DNA of 64,000 nucleotides from Spongiactinospora rosea (lineage in GTDB: Bacteria; Actinomycetota; Actinomycetes; Streptosporangiales; Streptosporangiaceae), in the NCBI RefSeq assembly GCF_003315795.1, contig NZ_QMEY01000002.1, positions 434,001 through 498,000 of the forward strand, in the 5' to 3' direction. Positions 54,724 through 62,641 of the stretch are shown one piece after another (the stretch's first letter is position 1; each line of letters begins with the position of its first letter). Below the pieces are notes generated by a model, which saw only the letters and a list, made by a program, of their open reading frames with translations, made no database searches and was not told the DNA's origin. Position numbers and translations under genes: made by a program.

Positions 54724-55192
54724 CGATTCGACCTCCATCGAGTCATGCCGGCGACGGATTCAGCCGGCAGCTCTCCCCATGTCGCCGGAATTACCGGCGT
54801 TGTGTGCGGTAACAGAGTGGCCGGGAGAAAGCGGCGCTGTCGTCGTGATATTTACGGAAAAATCCGGCCACGGGGACGAACGCATTGTCATTCTCCGCAA
54901 CCCCGGCCACCACGAAAGAAGGGCGCTGATCAAAGCTGCCGGTGGAATCGATACCACCTTCACAAATGCGCCCGCCAAATGGCCGATCCGCGCACCGGCA
55001 CACCCTCTACTGCGACAATAGCGCAGTGTCACGAATGCTGACGGAATTCGGGGGTCATTCGCCGGGCCCGGCGGGTTACCATGGCGGCGCGCTCTGCCGG
55101 TCCGGCGGCATTCGGTCCAAGGTCTACAGGGTATTCGGTCGGTGCGCGGCGCGTGAAAGGCCGCTCACCTCAACGGGAAAGACCGATGCAGC
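54724..55192. other. Intergenic region between divergent DUF4394 and PucR genes
   Basis: This 470-bp region is AT-richer than its neighbours and has many short open frames but none with a ribosome site or family match. It presumably holds both divergent promoters; no convincing hexamer pair was found. Confidence 0.5.
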
Positions 55193-56413
55193 ATGGGCGA
55201 TCTTTTGCGTTTGTTGATGAAAAGGTCCGACGCCAACGCGCGCGCGGAAGTCAGCGTGTACATGCGCGAGCTTCCGGACTACCGGAAAGCGGCGTCCGAT
55301 TCGCGGGTGTACGCCGAGACCCTTGACTACGCCGTCTGGTTCCGGCGGCGCACCATCGAGTGCGTCAGCGAGGACCGGCAACTCGTCGCGGGAGAGCTGT
55401 CCCTCATCGGGGGCATCGGCCGGCAGCGCGCCCGGCAGGGCTTCACCCTGAACACGGCGCAGCGGGTGCTGACGCTGCACGCCAACCAGATGCTCCGGGA
55501 GATCCACGACGCCGCCGACGGGCAGGACGTGCAGGAGCTGCTGCACCTGATGGCGTGGTGCGGCAGCCAGGGCGCCCGGGGCACCGCGGCCTACCTCCAG
55601 GCGCACATGGACGAGCAGCACCTGCGCCTCTCCGTGGCCACGCGGGTGCGCGCGCTGGCCCAGTTGCTGCTCACCGGCGACGCCGCCGCCCCGAGCCTCG
55701 CGATCAGTCTGGGCGTCGATCTGCACGACCACTACCTGGTGGTGGTCGTGCGGATGCCCGGCCAGTCGCTCTGCCGTATCGGCGCGGCGCAGGACGAGCT
55801 GATCGCGGGCGTCTTCAAGGAACATCTGGTGCCGCTGTCCTGGCAGCGTCCGGACGAACTGCTCGCCCTGGTGCCGCACGACGGCTCGGTACTGGTGTCC
55901 GCCAGGGCGTCGCCGCCAACGGCGTCGTCCGGGGACCGGCTGCCGCGCCTGGTCCGCGAGATCGTGGAACGGGTGGGCCGGCCCTGCGCGGTCGGTACGG
56001 CGGCCGGCCCGGCCGGCGACCTGACCCGTACGGCGGAGCTGGCCCGCCGCGTGGCCCACGTCGCCCCGCTGGAGACCACGCCACGGACCTTCTCCGGAGT
56101 CGCCGACGTCTTCGCCGAACTCGCCGCCACCCAGCTCCCCGAGGTCGACCGCTGGCTACGCGAGATCGCCCGCCGCCTGGCGACCGGCCCCGACCTGGTG
56201 ACCACCCTGGACGCCTATTACCGCGCCGACATGAACCGCCTGCTCACCGCCGCCGCCCTGAACATCCACCCGCGCACCCTGGACTACCGCCTCCAGCGCG
56301 TTCGCGCCCTGTCCGGCCTCGATCCCTCCACCGTCCACGGCGTACGCGTCCTGAGCACCACCATCACCCGGGTGCTGTCCGGCGCATGGACCCATGAATG
56401 CCGGGACACGTGA
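55193..56413 (+). CDS. PucR/CdaR-type transcriptional regulator
   Basis: A 406-residue regulator. Residues 1-160 are a RsbRD-like/PucR N-terminal helical domain (VYMRELPDYR, AYLQAHMDEQHLRL). A GGDEF-like central part (HDHYLVVVVRMPG) and the PucR C-terminal HTH (LVTTLDAYYRADMNRLLTAAALNIHPRTLDYRLQRV region) follow. There is no ribosome site at ATG 55193; ATG 55217 is also possible. The family includes regulators of secondary metabolism and purine use. It lies 380 bp before the ECF41 sigma gene. Confidence 0.85.
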   Translation: MGDLLRLLMKRSDANARAEVSVYMRELPDYRKAASDSRVYAETLDYAVWFRRRTIECVSEDRQLVAGELSLIGGIGRQRARQGFTLNTAQRVLTLHANQMLREIHDAADGQDVQELLHLMAWCGSQGARGTAAYLQAHMDEQHLRLSVATRVRALAQLLLTGDAAAPSLAISLGVDLHDHYLVVVVRMPGQSLCRIGAAQDELIAGVFKEHLVPLSWQRPDELLALVPHDGSVLVSARASPPTASSGDRLPRLVREIVERVGRPCAVGTAAGPAGDLTRTAELARRVAHVAPLETTPRTFSGVADVFAELAATQLPEVDRWLREIARRLATGPDLVTTLDAYYRADMNRLLTAAALNIHPRTLDYRLQRVRALSGLDPSTVHGVRVLSTTITRVLSGAWTHECRDT

Positions 56414-56455
56414 AGCCGGCACTCGTGAACACGTGAAAGTGAATACGTGAAAGTG
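56407..56455. repeat. Cluster of ACGTGAA direct repeats
   Basis: CACGTGAA at 56407, CACGTGAAAGTG at 56430 and TACGTGAAAGTG at 56444; the last two copies of ACGTGAAAGTG are exactly 14 bp apart. They straddle the stop of the PucR gene. It could be a regulatory site or simple duplication. The remaining sequence to 56736 holds no supportable gene. Confidence 0.45.
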
Positions 56456-56736
56456 GCGGGATAATATGTGGCGGCCTGCCCGGGTTCGTGCTCGCCGGTT
56501 GCCATATACCGCCCTGGGAGAATAGCTCCGCACGGCCATCCCGACGTCCGCCATCCGATTGTATCGCCGCATCCCCGCGGCGTATGCACTGGGGTACACC
56601 CTCCCCGAGCAGACCCATTCCCACCAGGCACGACACCGCATAATAGATCGTCTACACAACCCGCTTCCGCCCTTGCCGCAACTGCGTCCATTCGCCTCCG
56701 GGACGCCTCCGCGGGGTGCCCGCACGCATGCGCAAA

Positions 56737-56763
56737 TGTCACTTCTCCTTCGTCCCCAACGTC
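56737..56763 (+). promoter_or_regulatory. ECF41-type promoter (TGTCAC-N17-CGTC)
   Basis: TGTCAC (56737-56742), a 17-bp spacer, CGTC (56760-56763), 33 bp before ATG 56796. It matches the known ECF41 consensus (TGTCACA...CGTC), so the sigma gene probably drives its own operon. The same motif and spacing recurs twice near 61.3 kb. Confidence 0.75.
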
Positions 56764-56795
56764 TAAATAAGCAAAGGGAACGACAAGGAGGCGAT

Positions 56796-57758
56796 ATGCC
56801 CGCAGCGGCGGATGCGGAGGTCATGCCGGTCGCGCACTTCGAGAACAACAGGGACCTGATGTTCGGGGTGGCCTACCGGGTGCTGGGCAGTGTGACCGAT
56901 GCCGAAGATGTCGTCCAGGAGGCGTGGCTGCGCTGGCACCGCGTCGACCACTCCATGGTCGCCGATCCGCAGTCCTTCCTCGTCCAGGTCTCGACCAGGC
57001 TGGCCCTGGATCGGCTGCGGCGCGCCAAGGCGCGCAGGGAGGCGTACGTCGGGCCCTGGTTGCCCGAGCCTCTGCCGACCCAGCCGGACACCGAGGAACA
57101 CGCGGAGATGACCGACTCGGTGTCCATCGCCATGATGGTCGTGCTGGAGACCCTCACTCCGCTGGAGCGGGTCGTCTTCGTGCTGCGCGAGGCGTTCGAG
57201 TTCTCCTTCGCCGACATCGCCGGTGTCCTCGACCGCTCCGAACCCGCCGTACGGCAGATGGCCAGGCGCGCCCGCGGCCATGTGCGCAGGCGGCAACCGA
57301 GGTTCCGGCACGATCGCGCGGTCCGCAAGCAGGCCACCGAGCGCTTCCTGGCGGCGTGCCTGGGCGCCGACATCAAGGCCCTGCTGGACGTACTCGCCCC
57401 CGAAGTCACCCTGTGGATCGACGGGAACGGCCGGCGTGGCGCGGCCAAAAGCCCGGTGCAAGGAGCGCTCAAGGTCAGCCGCATGCTGGCGCACGGCATC
57501 CAGTGGGTGCTCGCGCCACTCGTCGCGGGCGGGTCGATCCTCGACGTCAACGGCGGGCCGGCCGCGGTGATCACCGCGGCCGGGCTGCCGGTCGCCGTCG
57601 TCGTCGTGGACATCGACCCGGCCACTGACCGCATCAGCCACATCTGGATCATCGCAAACCAGGACAAACTCGGCGGCATCGACGGCGAGTACGCAGACGT
57701 CGGCATTGCCGCTTCCGCGGGCCACGGGGCCGCGGTGGAGGAGCGACAGAGGTCATGA
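56796..57758 (+). CDS. ECF41 family sigma factor with SnoaL-like C-terminal domain
   Basis: A 320-residue ECF sigma. Sigma2 about 15-80 (GVAYRVLGSVTDAEDVVQEA), then the ECF41 hallmark GPWLPEP near 86. Sigma4 118-170 (SFADIAGVLDRSEPAVRQMARRAR). SnoaL-like domain 180-305 with variants of the ECF41 motifs: IDGNGRRGAAKS for DGGGK and NQDKL for NPDKL. The family's C-terminal domain acts as an intramolecular regulator. ATG 56796 has AAGGAGG upstream. The stop overlaps the qcrA start as ATGA, so sigma, Rieske and cytochrome b are translated as one unit. Confidence 0.92.
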   Translation: MPAAADAEVMPVAHFENNRDLMFGVAYRVLGSVTDAEDVVQEAWLRWHRVDHSMVADPQSFLVQVSTRLALDRLRRAKARREAYVGPWLPEPLPTQPDTEEHAEMTDSVSIAMMVVLETLTPLERVVFVLREAFEFSFADIAGVLDRSEPAVRQMARRARGHVRRRQPRFRHDRAVRKQATERFLAACLGADIKALLDVLAPEVTLWIDGNGRRGAAKSPVQGALKVSRMLAHGIQWVLAPLVAGGSILDVNGGPAAVITAAGLPVAVVVVDIDPATDRISHIWIIANQDKLGGIDGEYADVGIAASAGHGAAVEERQRS

Positions 57759-58870
57759 CAGCCGAGGATCAACCCATCGAAGAGCGGGCCGAGCGCGTAC
57801 CGCAGCGCGTCATCGGAACCCCCGCGACGGACCCGCCGATGCTCGGCGCGCCGGACACCCCCGAAGAGGACCAGGCGCCGCCCGAGGGGGTCAAACCGGC
57901 GGACGAACGACAGGCCCGCAGGGCCGAACGCATGGTGGTGCTCTGCTTCAGCATCACCTCGCTGAGCGTCGTCGCGTTCGTCTACTTCTACGTCACGTTC
58001 CAGGTCGGCAGCACCCAGGCGACCGGCCTTTCCAACTTCGCCCTCGGGCTCTCGCTGATGGTCGCGGTGCTCACGCTCGCCGTCGGCATCGTCCTTTGGG
58101 CCCGCCAGATCATGCCGAAGTACACCCTCGTGCAGGAGCGCCACCCGATGCTCTCCGAGGAGGAGGACCGCGAGGCGGTCGCGGAGGACTTCGTGCGGGG
58201 CGCCAACGAGAGCGGCTTCGTGCGGCGCAAGGTACTTCGCCGCGCGCTGATCCCCGCGGCGGCGGCGCTCGGGGTCGTGCCGATCGTGCTGCTGCGCGAC
58301 CTCGACAACACCAAGACGGCCGGGGCCAACACCCCCAACCGGCTCCGCCACACCGTCTGGGGCGAGAAGACCAAGGAGGGCAAGCCGCTACGGCTGATCA
58401 TCGAGGGCAGCGGCCGGCCGATCCGGGCGGCCGACTTCAACACCCCCGGCGGCCTGCTGTCGGTGGTGCCCGAGGGCCACGAGCACGACCTCGACGCCCT
58501 GGCCAAGGCCACGGTGATCCTGATCAACCTGCGGCCCGAAGAGATCAAGTCCGGCACGAACCAGAACTGGGTGCACAACGGCATCGTCGCCTACAGCAAG
58601 ATCTGCACCCACGTCGGCTGCCCGGCGGCCCTGTACGAGCAGAACACGCACCACATCCTCTGCCCGTGCCACCAGTCCACCTTCGACGCCACCGACGGCG
58701 CGAGGGTCGTCTTCGGCCCGGCCGCCCGGCCGCTGCCGCAACTTCCGATCACCGTCGACGCCGAGGGATACCTCATCGCCAAGGGCGACTTCGCTGTTCC
58801 GGTCGGCCCGAGCTTCTGGGAGCGCGGCGACGCGGAGGCCAAGGCGAATACCCATGGAGGAGGGTCATGA
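57755..58870 (+). CDS. qcrA: Cytochrome bc1 Rieske iron-sulfur subunit
   Basis: A 371-residue actinobacterial QcrA. A cytoplasmic N-terminal arm (1-60), three membrane helices (near 62-82, 93-115, 164-182), then the Rieske domain. The 2Fe-2S ligands are in CTHVGC and CPCHQST near residues 290-312. It is part of the menaquinol:cytochrome c oxidoreductase. No qcrC (dihaem cytochrome c) or cytochrome aa3 genes adjoin it, and an ECF41 sigma gene takes the upstream place, so this is probably a second, conditionally expressed qcrAB copy. It overlaps qcrB as ATGA. Confidence 0.92.
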   Translation: MTAEDQPIEERAERVPQRVIGTPATDPPMLGAPDTPEEDQAPPEGVKPADERQARRAERMVVLCFSITSLSVVAFVYFYVTFQVGSTQATGLSNFALGLSLMVAVLTLAVGIVLWARQIMPKYTLVQERHPMLSEEEDREAVAEDFVRGANESGFVRRKVLRRALIPAAAALGVVPIVLLRDLDNTKTAGANTPNRLRHTVWGEKTKEGKPLRLIIEGSGRPIRAADFNTPGGLLSVVPEGHEHDLDALAKATVILINLRPEEIKSGTNQNWVHNGIVAYSKICTHVGCPAALYEQNTHHILCPCHQSTFDATDGARVVFGPAARPLPQLPITVDAEGYLIAKGDFAVPVGPSFWERGDAEAKANTHGGGS

Positions 58871-60573
58871 CCGAACTGAAAACGGTCCCGAGCCGCATTT
58901 CGCACTCGGCCGGGTTCCTGGACGCGCGCCTGGGCGGGGCTTCCTTCCTCAGGCGCAACATGCGCAAGGTCTTCCCCGATCACTGGTCGTTCCTGATCGG
59001 GGAGATCGCGCTTTACTCGTTCGTCATCCTGTTGCTCACCGGCACCTTCCTGACGTTCTGGTTCAAGCCGTCGATGGCCCATGTCGCCTACGACGGCCCG
59101 TACGGGCCTTTACATGGCGTGATGATGTCCGAGGCGTACGCCTCGTCGCTGGAGTTGAGTTTCGAGGTGCGCGGCGGGCTGCTCGTCCGGCAGATGCACC
59201 ACTGGGCCGCGCTGCTGTTCGTGGCCAGCATGATGGCGCACATGCTGCGGGTGTTCTTCACCGGCGCGTACCGCAAACCGCGCGAGCTGAACTGGATCAT
59301 CGGCGTCCTGCTCCTGACGCTGGCCCTGGCCGAGGGCCTGACCGGTTACTCGCTGCCCGACGACCTGCTTTCCGGCGCGGGCCTGCGGGTCACCGAGGGC
59401 GTCATCATCTCGCTGCCGGTGGTCGGCACGTACCTGCGGTTCTTCATATTCGGCGGGGAGTATCCAGGCGATGACGTGATCGCCCGGTTCTACTCCGTCC
59501 ACATCCTGCTCATCCCGGCCATTCTGCTCGCCCTGGTCTCGGCGCACCTGGTGCTCATGTGGCGGCAGAAGCACACCCAGATGAACGGCAAGGGCAAGAC
59601 GAACCGCAACGTGGTCGGCGCGCCGTTCTACCCGATGTTCATGGCCAAGGCGGGGGCGTTCTTCCTGTTCACGCTCGCCGTCGTGGCGGGCCTGGCGACG
59701 TTCGCCCAGATCAACCCGATCTGGCTGTACGGGCCTTACACCCCGGCGGACATCTCGGCGGGCTCTCAGCCGGACTTCTACCTGGCCTTCCTGGAAGGCG
59801 CGCTGCGCATCATGCCGGCCTGGGAGATCAACCTGTTCGGCACGTCGGAGATCGGCACACTGCCGCTGAGCGTGATCATCCCGGCGTTGCTGCCACTCGG
59901 CATCATCCTCGTCGGGCTGATCCTGTATCCGTTCGCGGAACGCTGGATCACCGGCGACCGGCGGGAGCACCACATCGCCGAGCGTCCGCGCAACAACCCG
60001 CACCGCACCGCCATCGGCATGTCGGCCATCGCGTTCTACGGCGTGCTGTGGCTGTTCGGCGCGAACGACGAGCTGTCGGCGTTCCTGCACGTGAGCCTGA
60101 ACCTGACCACGTACGCCGGGCGCGTGATGATCATCACCATGCCGGTGCTGGCCTACATCATCACCTACCGGATGTGCCTGGGCCTGCAGCGCAGGGACGC
60201 CGAGATCGTCGGCCACGGCGTCGAGTCGGGTGTGATCAAGCGGCTGCCCAGCGGCGAGTTCATCGAGGTGCACGCGCCGCTGACGGAGGACGCCGACGCG
60301 CACATCCGCGGCAAGGAGGCGGTACCCCAGCTCACCGCGGCCACCAACGGCGAAGGCGTCCCGCCCAAGCCGATGCGGGGCCTGATCGGCGGCCTGCGCG
60401 GCCGGATGTCCACCGCCTACGGCGGCGAGAAGATCCCGCTGAACGGCGCGAACGGCCACAACGGCCACAACGGCCACAACGGTAATGGCCATAACGGTCA
60501 CAACGGCCATAACGGCGAGGGCGACCGCGCGGCCGTGACCGGCGGGGACGACGATCACGCCCTCGACCGGTAA
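58867..60573 (+). CDS. qcrB: Cytochrome bc1 cytochrome b subunit
   Basis: A 568-residue QcrB with eight or nine membrane helices. Haem-ligand regions are visible (RQMHHWAALLFVASMMAHML and YSVHILLIPAILLALVSAHL), and the Qo-site sequence is around GTSEIGTLPLSVIIP. ATG 58867 follows GAGGAGG and overlaps the qcrA stop. The C terminus carries an unusual Asn-Gly-His tandem repeat (about 529-550), possibly metal-binding or simply slippage. It forms the quinol-oxidising core with QcrA. Confidence 0.93.
   Translation: MTELKTVPSRISHSAGFLDARLGGASFLRRNMRKVFPDHWSFLIGEIALYSFVILLLTGTFLTFWFKPSMAHVAYDGPYGPLHGVMMSEAYASSLELSFEVRGGLLVRQMHHWAALLFVASMMAHMLRVFFTGAYRKPRELNWIIGVLLLTLALAEGLTGYSLPDDLLSGAGLRVTEGVIISLPVVGTYLRFFIFGGEYPGDDVIARFYSVHILLIPAILLALVSAHLVLMWRQKHTQMNGKGKTNRNVVGAPFYPMFMAKAGAFFLFTLAVVAGLATFAQINPIWLYGPYTPADISAGSQPDFYLAFLEGALRIMPAWEINLFGTSEIGTLPLSVIIPALLPLGIILVGLILYPFAERWITGDRREHHIAERPRNNPHRTAIGMSAIAFYGVLWLFGANDELSAFLHVSLNLTTYAGRVMIITMPVLAYIITYRMCLGLQRRDAEIVGHGVESGVIKRLPSGEFIEVHAPLTEDADAHIRGKEAVPQLTAATNGEGVPPKPMRGLIGGLRGRMSTAYGGEKIPLNGANGHNGHNGHNGNGHNGHNGHNGEGDRAAVTGGDDDHALDR
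60451..60516 (+). repeat. Nine-bp tandem repeats encoding NGH in qcrB tail
   Basis: About seven copies of an AACGGCCAC-like unit with synonymous changes (GGTAATGGCCATAACGGT), encoding an Asn-Gly-His repeat. They lie in the cytoplasmic tail after the last helix; the synonymous drift suggests the repeat is kept at protein level. Confidence 0.8.
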
Positions 60574-60598
60574 AGGGACCGCGAGAACGCACCAAAAA

Positions 60599-60624
60599 GG
60601 CCCGGACGAGGATTCGTCCGGGCC
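60599..60624. terminator. Hairpin terminator after qcrB
   Basis: GGCCCGGACGA (60599-60609) and TCGTCCGGGCC (60614-60624) form a perfect 11-bp stem with a GGAT loop; an A-run (CCAAAAAGG) precedes it. Between convergent genes, it may serve both. Confidence 0.75.
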
Positions 60625-60644
60625 CTACGCATGGGAGCCGCCGG

Positions 60645-61163
60645 TCAGGCCGGCGGTTCCTGGCTTCCCACCTCCGCCGGGCGGATCTCGCTGAACAGCG
60701 TGAGCGTCACCGGCCTGAGCCGCTGCCACCCGTCGGTCGGCCAGTGCAGGGCCACCGGCGAGAAGACGGTCTCCAGGACAATCTTGATGTAGGGACGCTC
60801 CCCCGGTATCTTCGCGCACAGCGCCGACACGTCAGTGAATGTCTCCCTGCGTCCCAGTAACAACCGGGCACGTCCGCCAAGGCTGTTCACCGGCCCGTCG
60901 GCGTCGAGGCTCATCGATTCCCACGAGAGTTCCGCCGCCGTGCCCGCCTGCGCCAGGCGGGCCTCGGACGGGAGCGGCAGGCGTAACCTGAATCCGGCGA
61001 GCACTCCCTCCCGGGATATGGAAAACGACCCCTGAAAATGCGGCAGTTCGTACAGCGGCCGCAGGCCCTTCGAGGTGTTCATTGACAGCATCCCGGCACA
61101 CGCGTCCAAGGCGATCCGCCAGGCGGTGGGATTGGCGTGGGGGTCATCGGGGACGAGATCCAT
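60645..61163 (-). CDS. Hypothetical protein under an ECF41-type promoter
   Basis: A 172-residue soluble protein of no recognised family; the middle reads as an alternating beta structure (LPHFQGSFSISREGVLAGFR, RPVTLTLFSEIRP), perhaps lipocalin- or tyrosinase-cofactor-like. ATG 61163 has GAGGTGA upstream. A TGTCACA-N16-CGTC promoter lies 78-104 bp before the start on the minus strand, linking it to the ECF41 sigma at 56796. Confidence 0.7.
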   Translation of the reverse strand: MDLVPDDPHANPTAWRIALDACAGMLSMNTSKGLRPLYELPHFQGSFSISREGVLAGFRLRLPLPSEARLAQAGTAAELSWESMSLDADGPVNSLGGRARLLLGRRETFTDVSALCAKIPGERPYIKIVLETVFSPVALHWPTDGWQRLRPVTLTLFSEIRPAEVGSQEPPA

Positions 61164-61240
61164 GTGAGTCACCTCGCTGTGCGGCGGCACGGGCGACGGC
61201 ACTTGATGCGGCCTCCCGCATAGGTTTATCTATATGTAAA

Positions 61241-61267
61241 GACGCAGCGCGGCCCGGAAATGTGACA
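61241..61267 (-). promoter_or_regulatory. ECF41-type promoter, minus strand
   Basis: Reading the minus strand: TGTCAC (61267-61262, with the consensus A following), a 17-bp spacer, CGTC (61244-61241). Same geometry as the promoter at 56737, directed at the gene starting 61163. Confidence 0.75.
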
Positions 61268-61346
61268 TCGCGTGGTCAGGAGTGCGGCCCGTGCGATTCC
61301 GCGCGCTAACCATCATTTCACCGGCGCCGAAAAAGCTCTACGATCA

Positions 61347-61373
61347 TGTCACTTCAAGGCTGCGTGAAACGTC
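61347..61373 (+). promoter_or_regulatory. ECF41-type promoter, plus strand
   Basis: TGTCAC (61347-61352), a 17-bp spacer, CGTC (61370-61373), pointing at the sigma-like gene at 61534. With the minus-strand copy 80 bp away it forms a divergent pair. The 330-bp intergenic region holds no gene. Confidence 0.75.
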
Positions 61374-61533
61374 ATATAGAGAGGTTAACGGATTTTCCGC
61401 GGCACGCGGTGCTCCCGGCGGCGGCTGCGTTGACCCTCTGGCGGCCGGATTCATCGACCGCGGAGCACGACAACGGCTAATTTCGTAGTGGAACGGCATC
61501 ATTAGTCGGGAGACACATCCACAAGGAGGCCGC

Positions 61534-62073
61534 ATGGTGGCCGAACATTCTTCCGGGAATCAGCCGCTCGAAGGGGACCCCGACACGTCCGAGGCATTCC
61601 AGCAGCATGTGCCCCTGCTCTATTCGGTCGCCTACAGCATGCTCGGGGACATCATGGAGGCGGAGAAGGTCGTCCAGGAGACCCATGCGCGCTGGCTGGC
61701 CAGGCCCCCGGAGGAGGCGGGGCGGCCGGTCGGGCTCACCGCGCTGACCACCGTGTTGTCGCTGGTGCGGCTGCGGACCGCGCAGGACAGCGGGGAGTCC
61801 CATCTCGGGCCGTGGCTGCCCGAGCCGGTGCGGAACGACTCCGACCTCAGCCTGGCCGAGTCGGTGTCCGCGGCCCTGGCCGCCGTGCTCGACGCGCTGG
61901 AGCACTCGGAGCGCACGGTGTTCCTGTTGCACAATGGGTTCGGGCTGCCCTATCCGGACATCGCCGCGCTGACCGGGCGGCCGGAGCCGAGCGTCCGCAT
62001 GATCGGCGCGCGGGCCGAGGCGAAGATCCGCTGTGAGCCGCGGTCGGTGAACTGCCGCCGGGACGGCTTGTGA
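61534..62073 (+). CDS. ECF41-related sigma factor lacking the C-terminal SnoaL domain
   Basis: A 179-residue protein. Sigma2 region is present but divergent (SVAYSMLGDIMEAEKVVQET), the ECF41 hallmark GPWLPEP is intact (near 90-97), and sigma4 (PYPDIAALTGRPEPSVRMIG) ends shortly before the stop. The regulatory C-terminal domain of the family, about 120 residues, is absent. AAGGAGG precedes ATG 61534. Because ECF41 C-terminal truncation is known to change activity, it could be a constitutive sigma, a competitor, or a decayed gene. It is driven by an ECF41-type promoter. Confidence 0.8.
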   Translation: MVAEHSSGNQPLEGDPDTSEAFQQHVPLLYSVAYSMLGDIMEAEKVVQETHARWLARPPEEAGRPVGLTALTTVLSLVRLRTAQDSGESHLGPWLPEPVRNDSDLSLAESVSAALAAVLDALEHSERTVFLLHNGFGLPYPDIAALTGRPEPSVRMIGARAEAKIRCEPRSVNCRRDGL

Positions 62074-62203
62074 TCGTGATCGGATTCCCGGCGAGGATCC
62101 ACTGCCCGGCGGAGGGGTTCAACTGTGAGAATCTGGCAGTTGCACGCCCCTCGCCGCCGCCGCGCCCCGCGCCCGGGGCGGCGGTCGGCCGGCGGGGCGG
62201 GGT

Positions 62204-62599
62204 CTAACGGTGGGTTTCGGTGAGTCCGTAAAGACGGCCGTCGTGGCCGCGGATCTGCGCCCAGCGGGCGCCCTCCCGCCACGGCGCCGCCTGCGGTTCG
62301 ACGGTGATCTCCACGCCCTTGCCGCGGAGGTCCGCGGAGGTGGCGTCGAGATCGTCGCAGTCGAACCAGCCGTGGGTCATCCGCCCGGCGCGGGCCTCAA
62401 GGACCTCCATCACCTCCGGCTCCACGGCGGCGAGCGCGACGCAGGTCCGCGCGCCGGGGAAACGGACCTCGACCCAGCGGCGGCCCTGGGCGTCGAGGGT
62501 GTCGGCCACCAGTTCGCAACCGAGGATGCCGGTGAGGAACTCGACGCTCGCGGTCTGGTCGGTGACGTAGAGCACGGCGAGCCGGGGATTAGTGATCAT
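62204..62599 (-). CDS. VOC family (glyoxalase/bleomycin-resistance fold) protein
   Basis: A 131-residue single VOC protein. It begins NPRLAVLYVTDQTASVEFLTGILG, typical of the first beta-alpha-beta unit. The second half has HGWFDCDDLDATSADLRGKGVEI and WAQIRGHDGRLYGL with a terminal His/Glu metal site (LTETHR). It lies 42 bp after the SigJ-like sigma gene on the same strand and is probably co-transcribed. Confidence 0.88.
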   Translation of the reverse strand: MITNPRLAVLYVTDQTASVEFLTGILGCELVADTLDAQGRRWVEVRFPGARTCVALAAVEPEVMEVLEARAGRMTHGWFDCDDLDATSADLRGKGVEITVEPQAAPWREGARWAQIRGHDGRLYGLTETHR

Positions 62600-62641
62600 C
62601 TCTTCGCTTCACAGCCTCGATGGGGTCGCGGGCGGGGGGTG

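Noticed and set aside
60451-60516. CRISPR-like repeat
   Set aside because: Units are 9 bp without spacers and lie in frame within qcrB.
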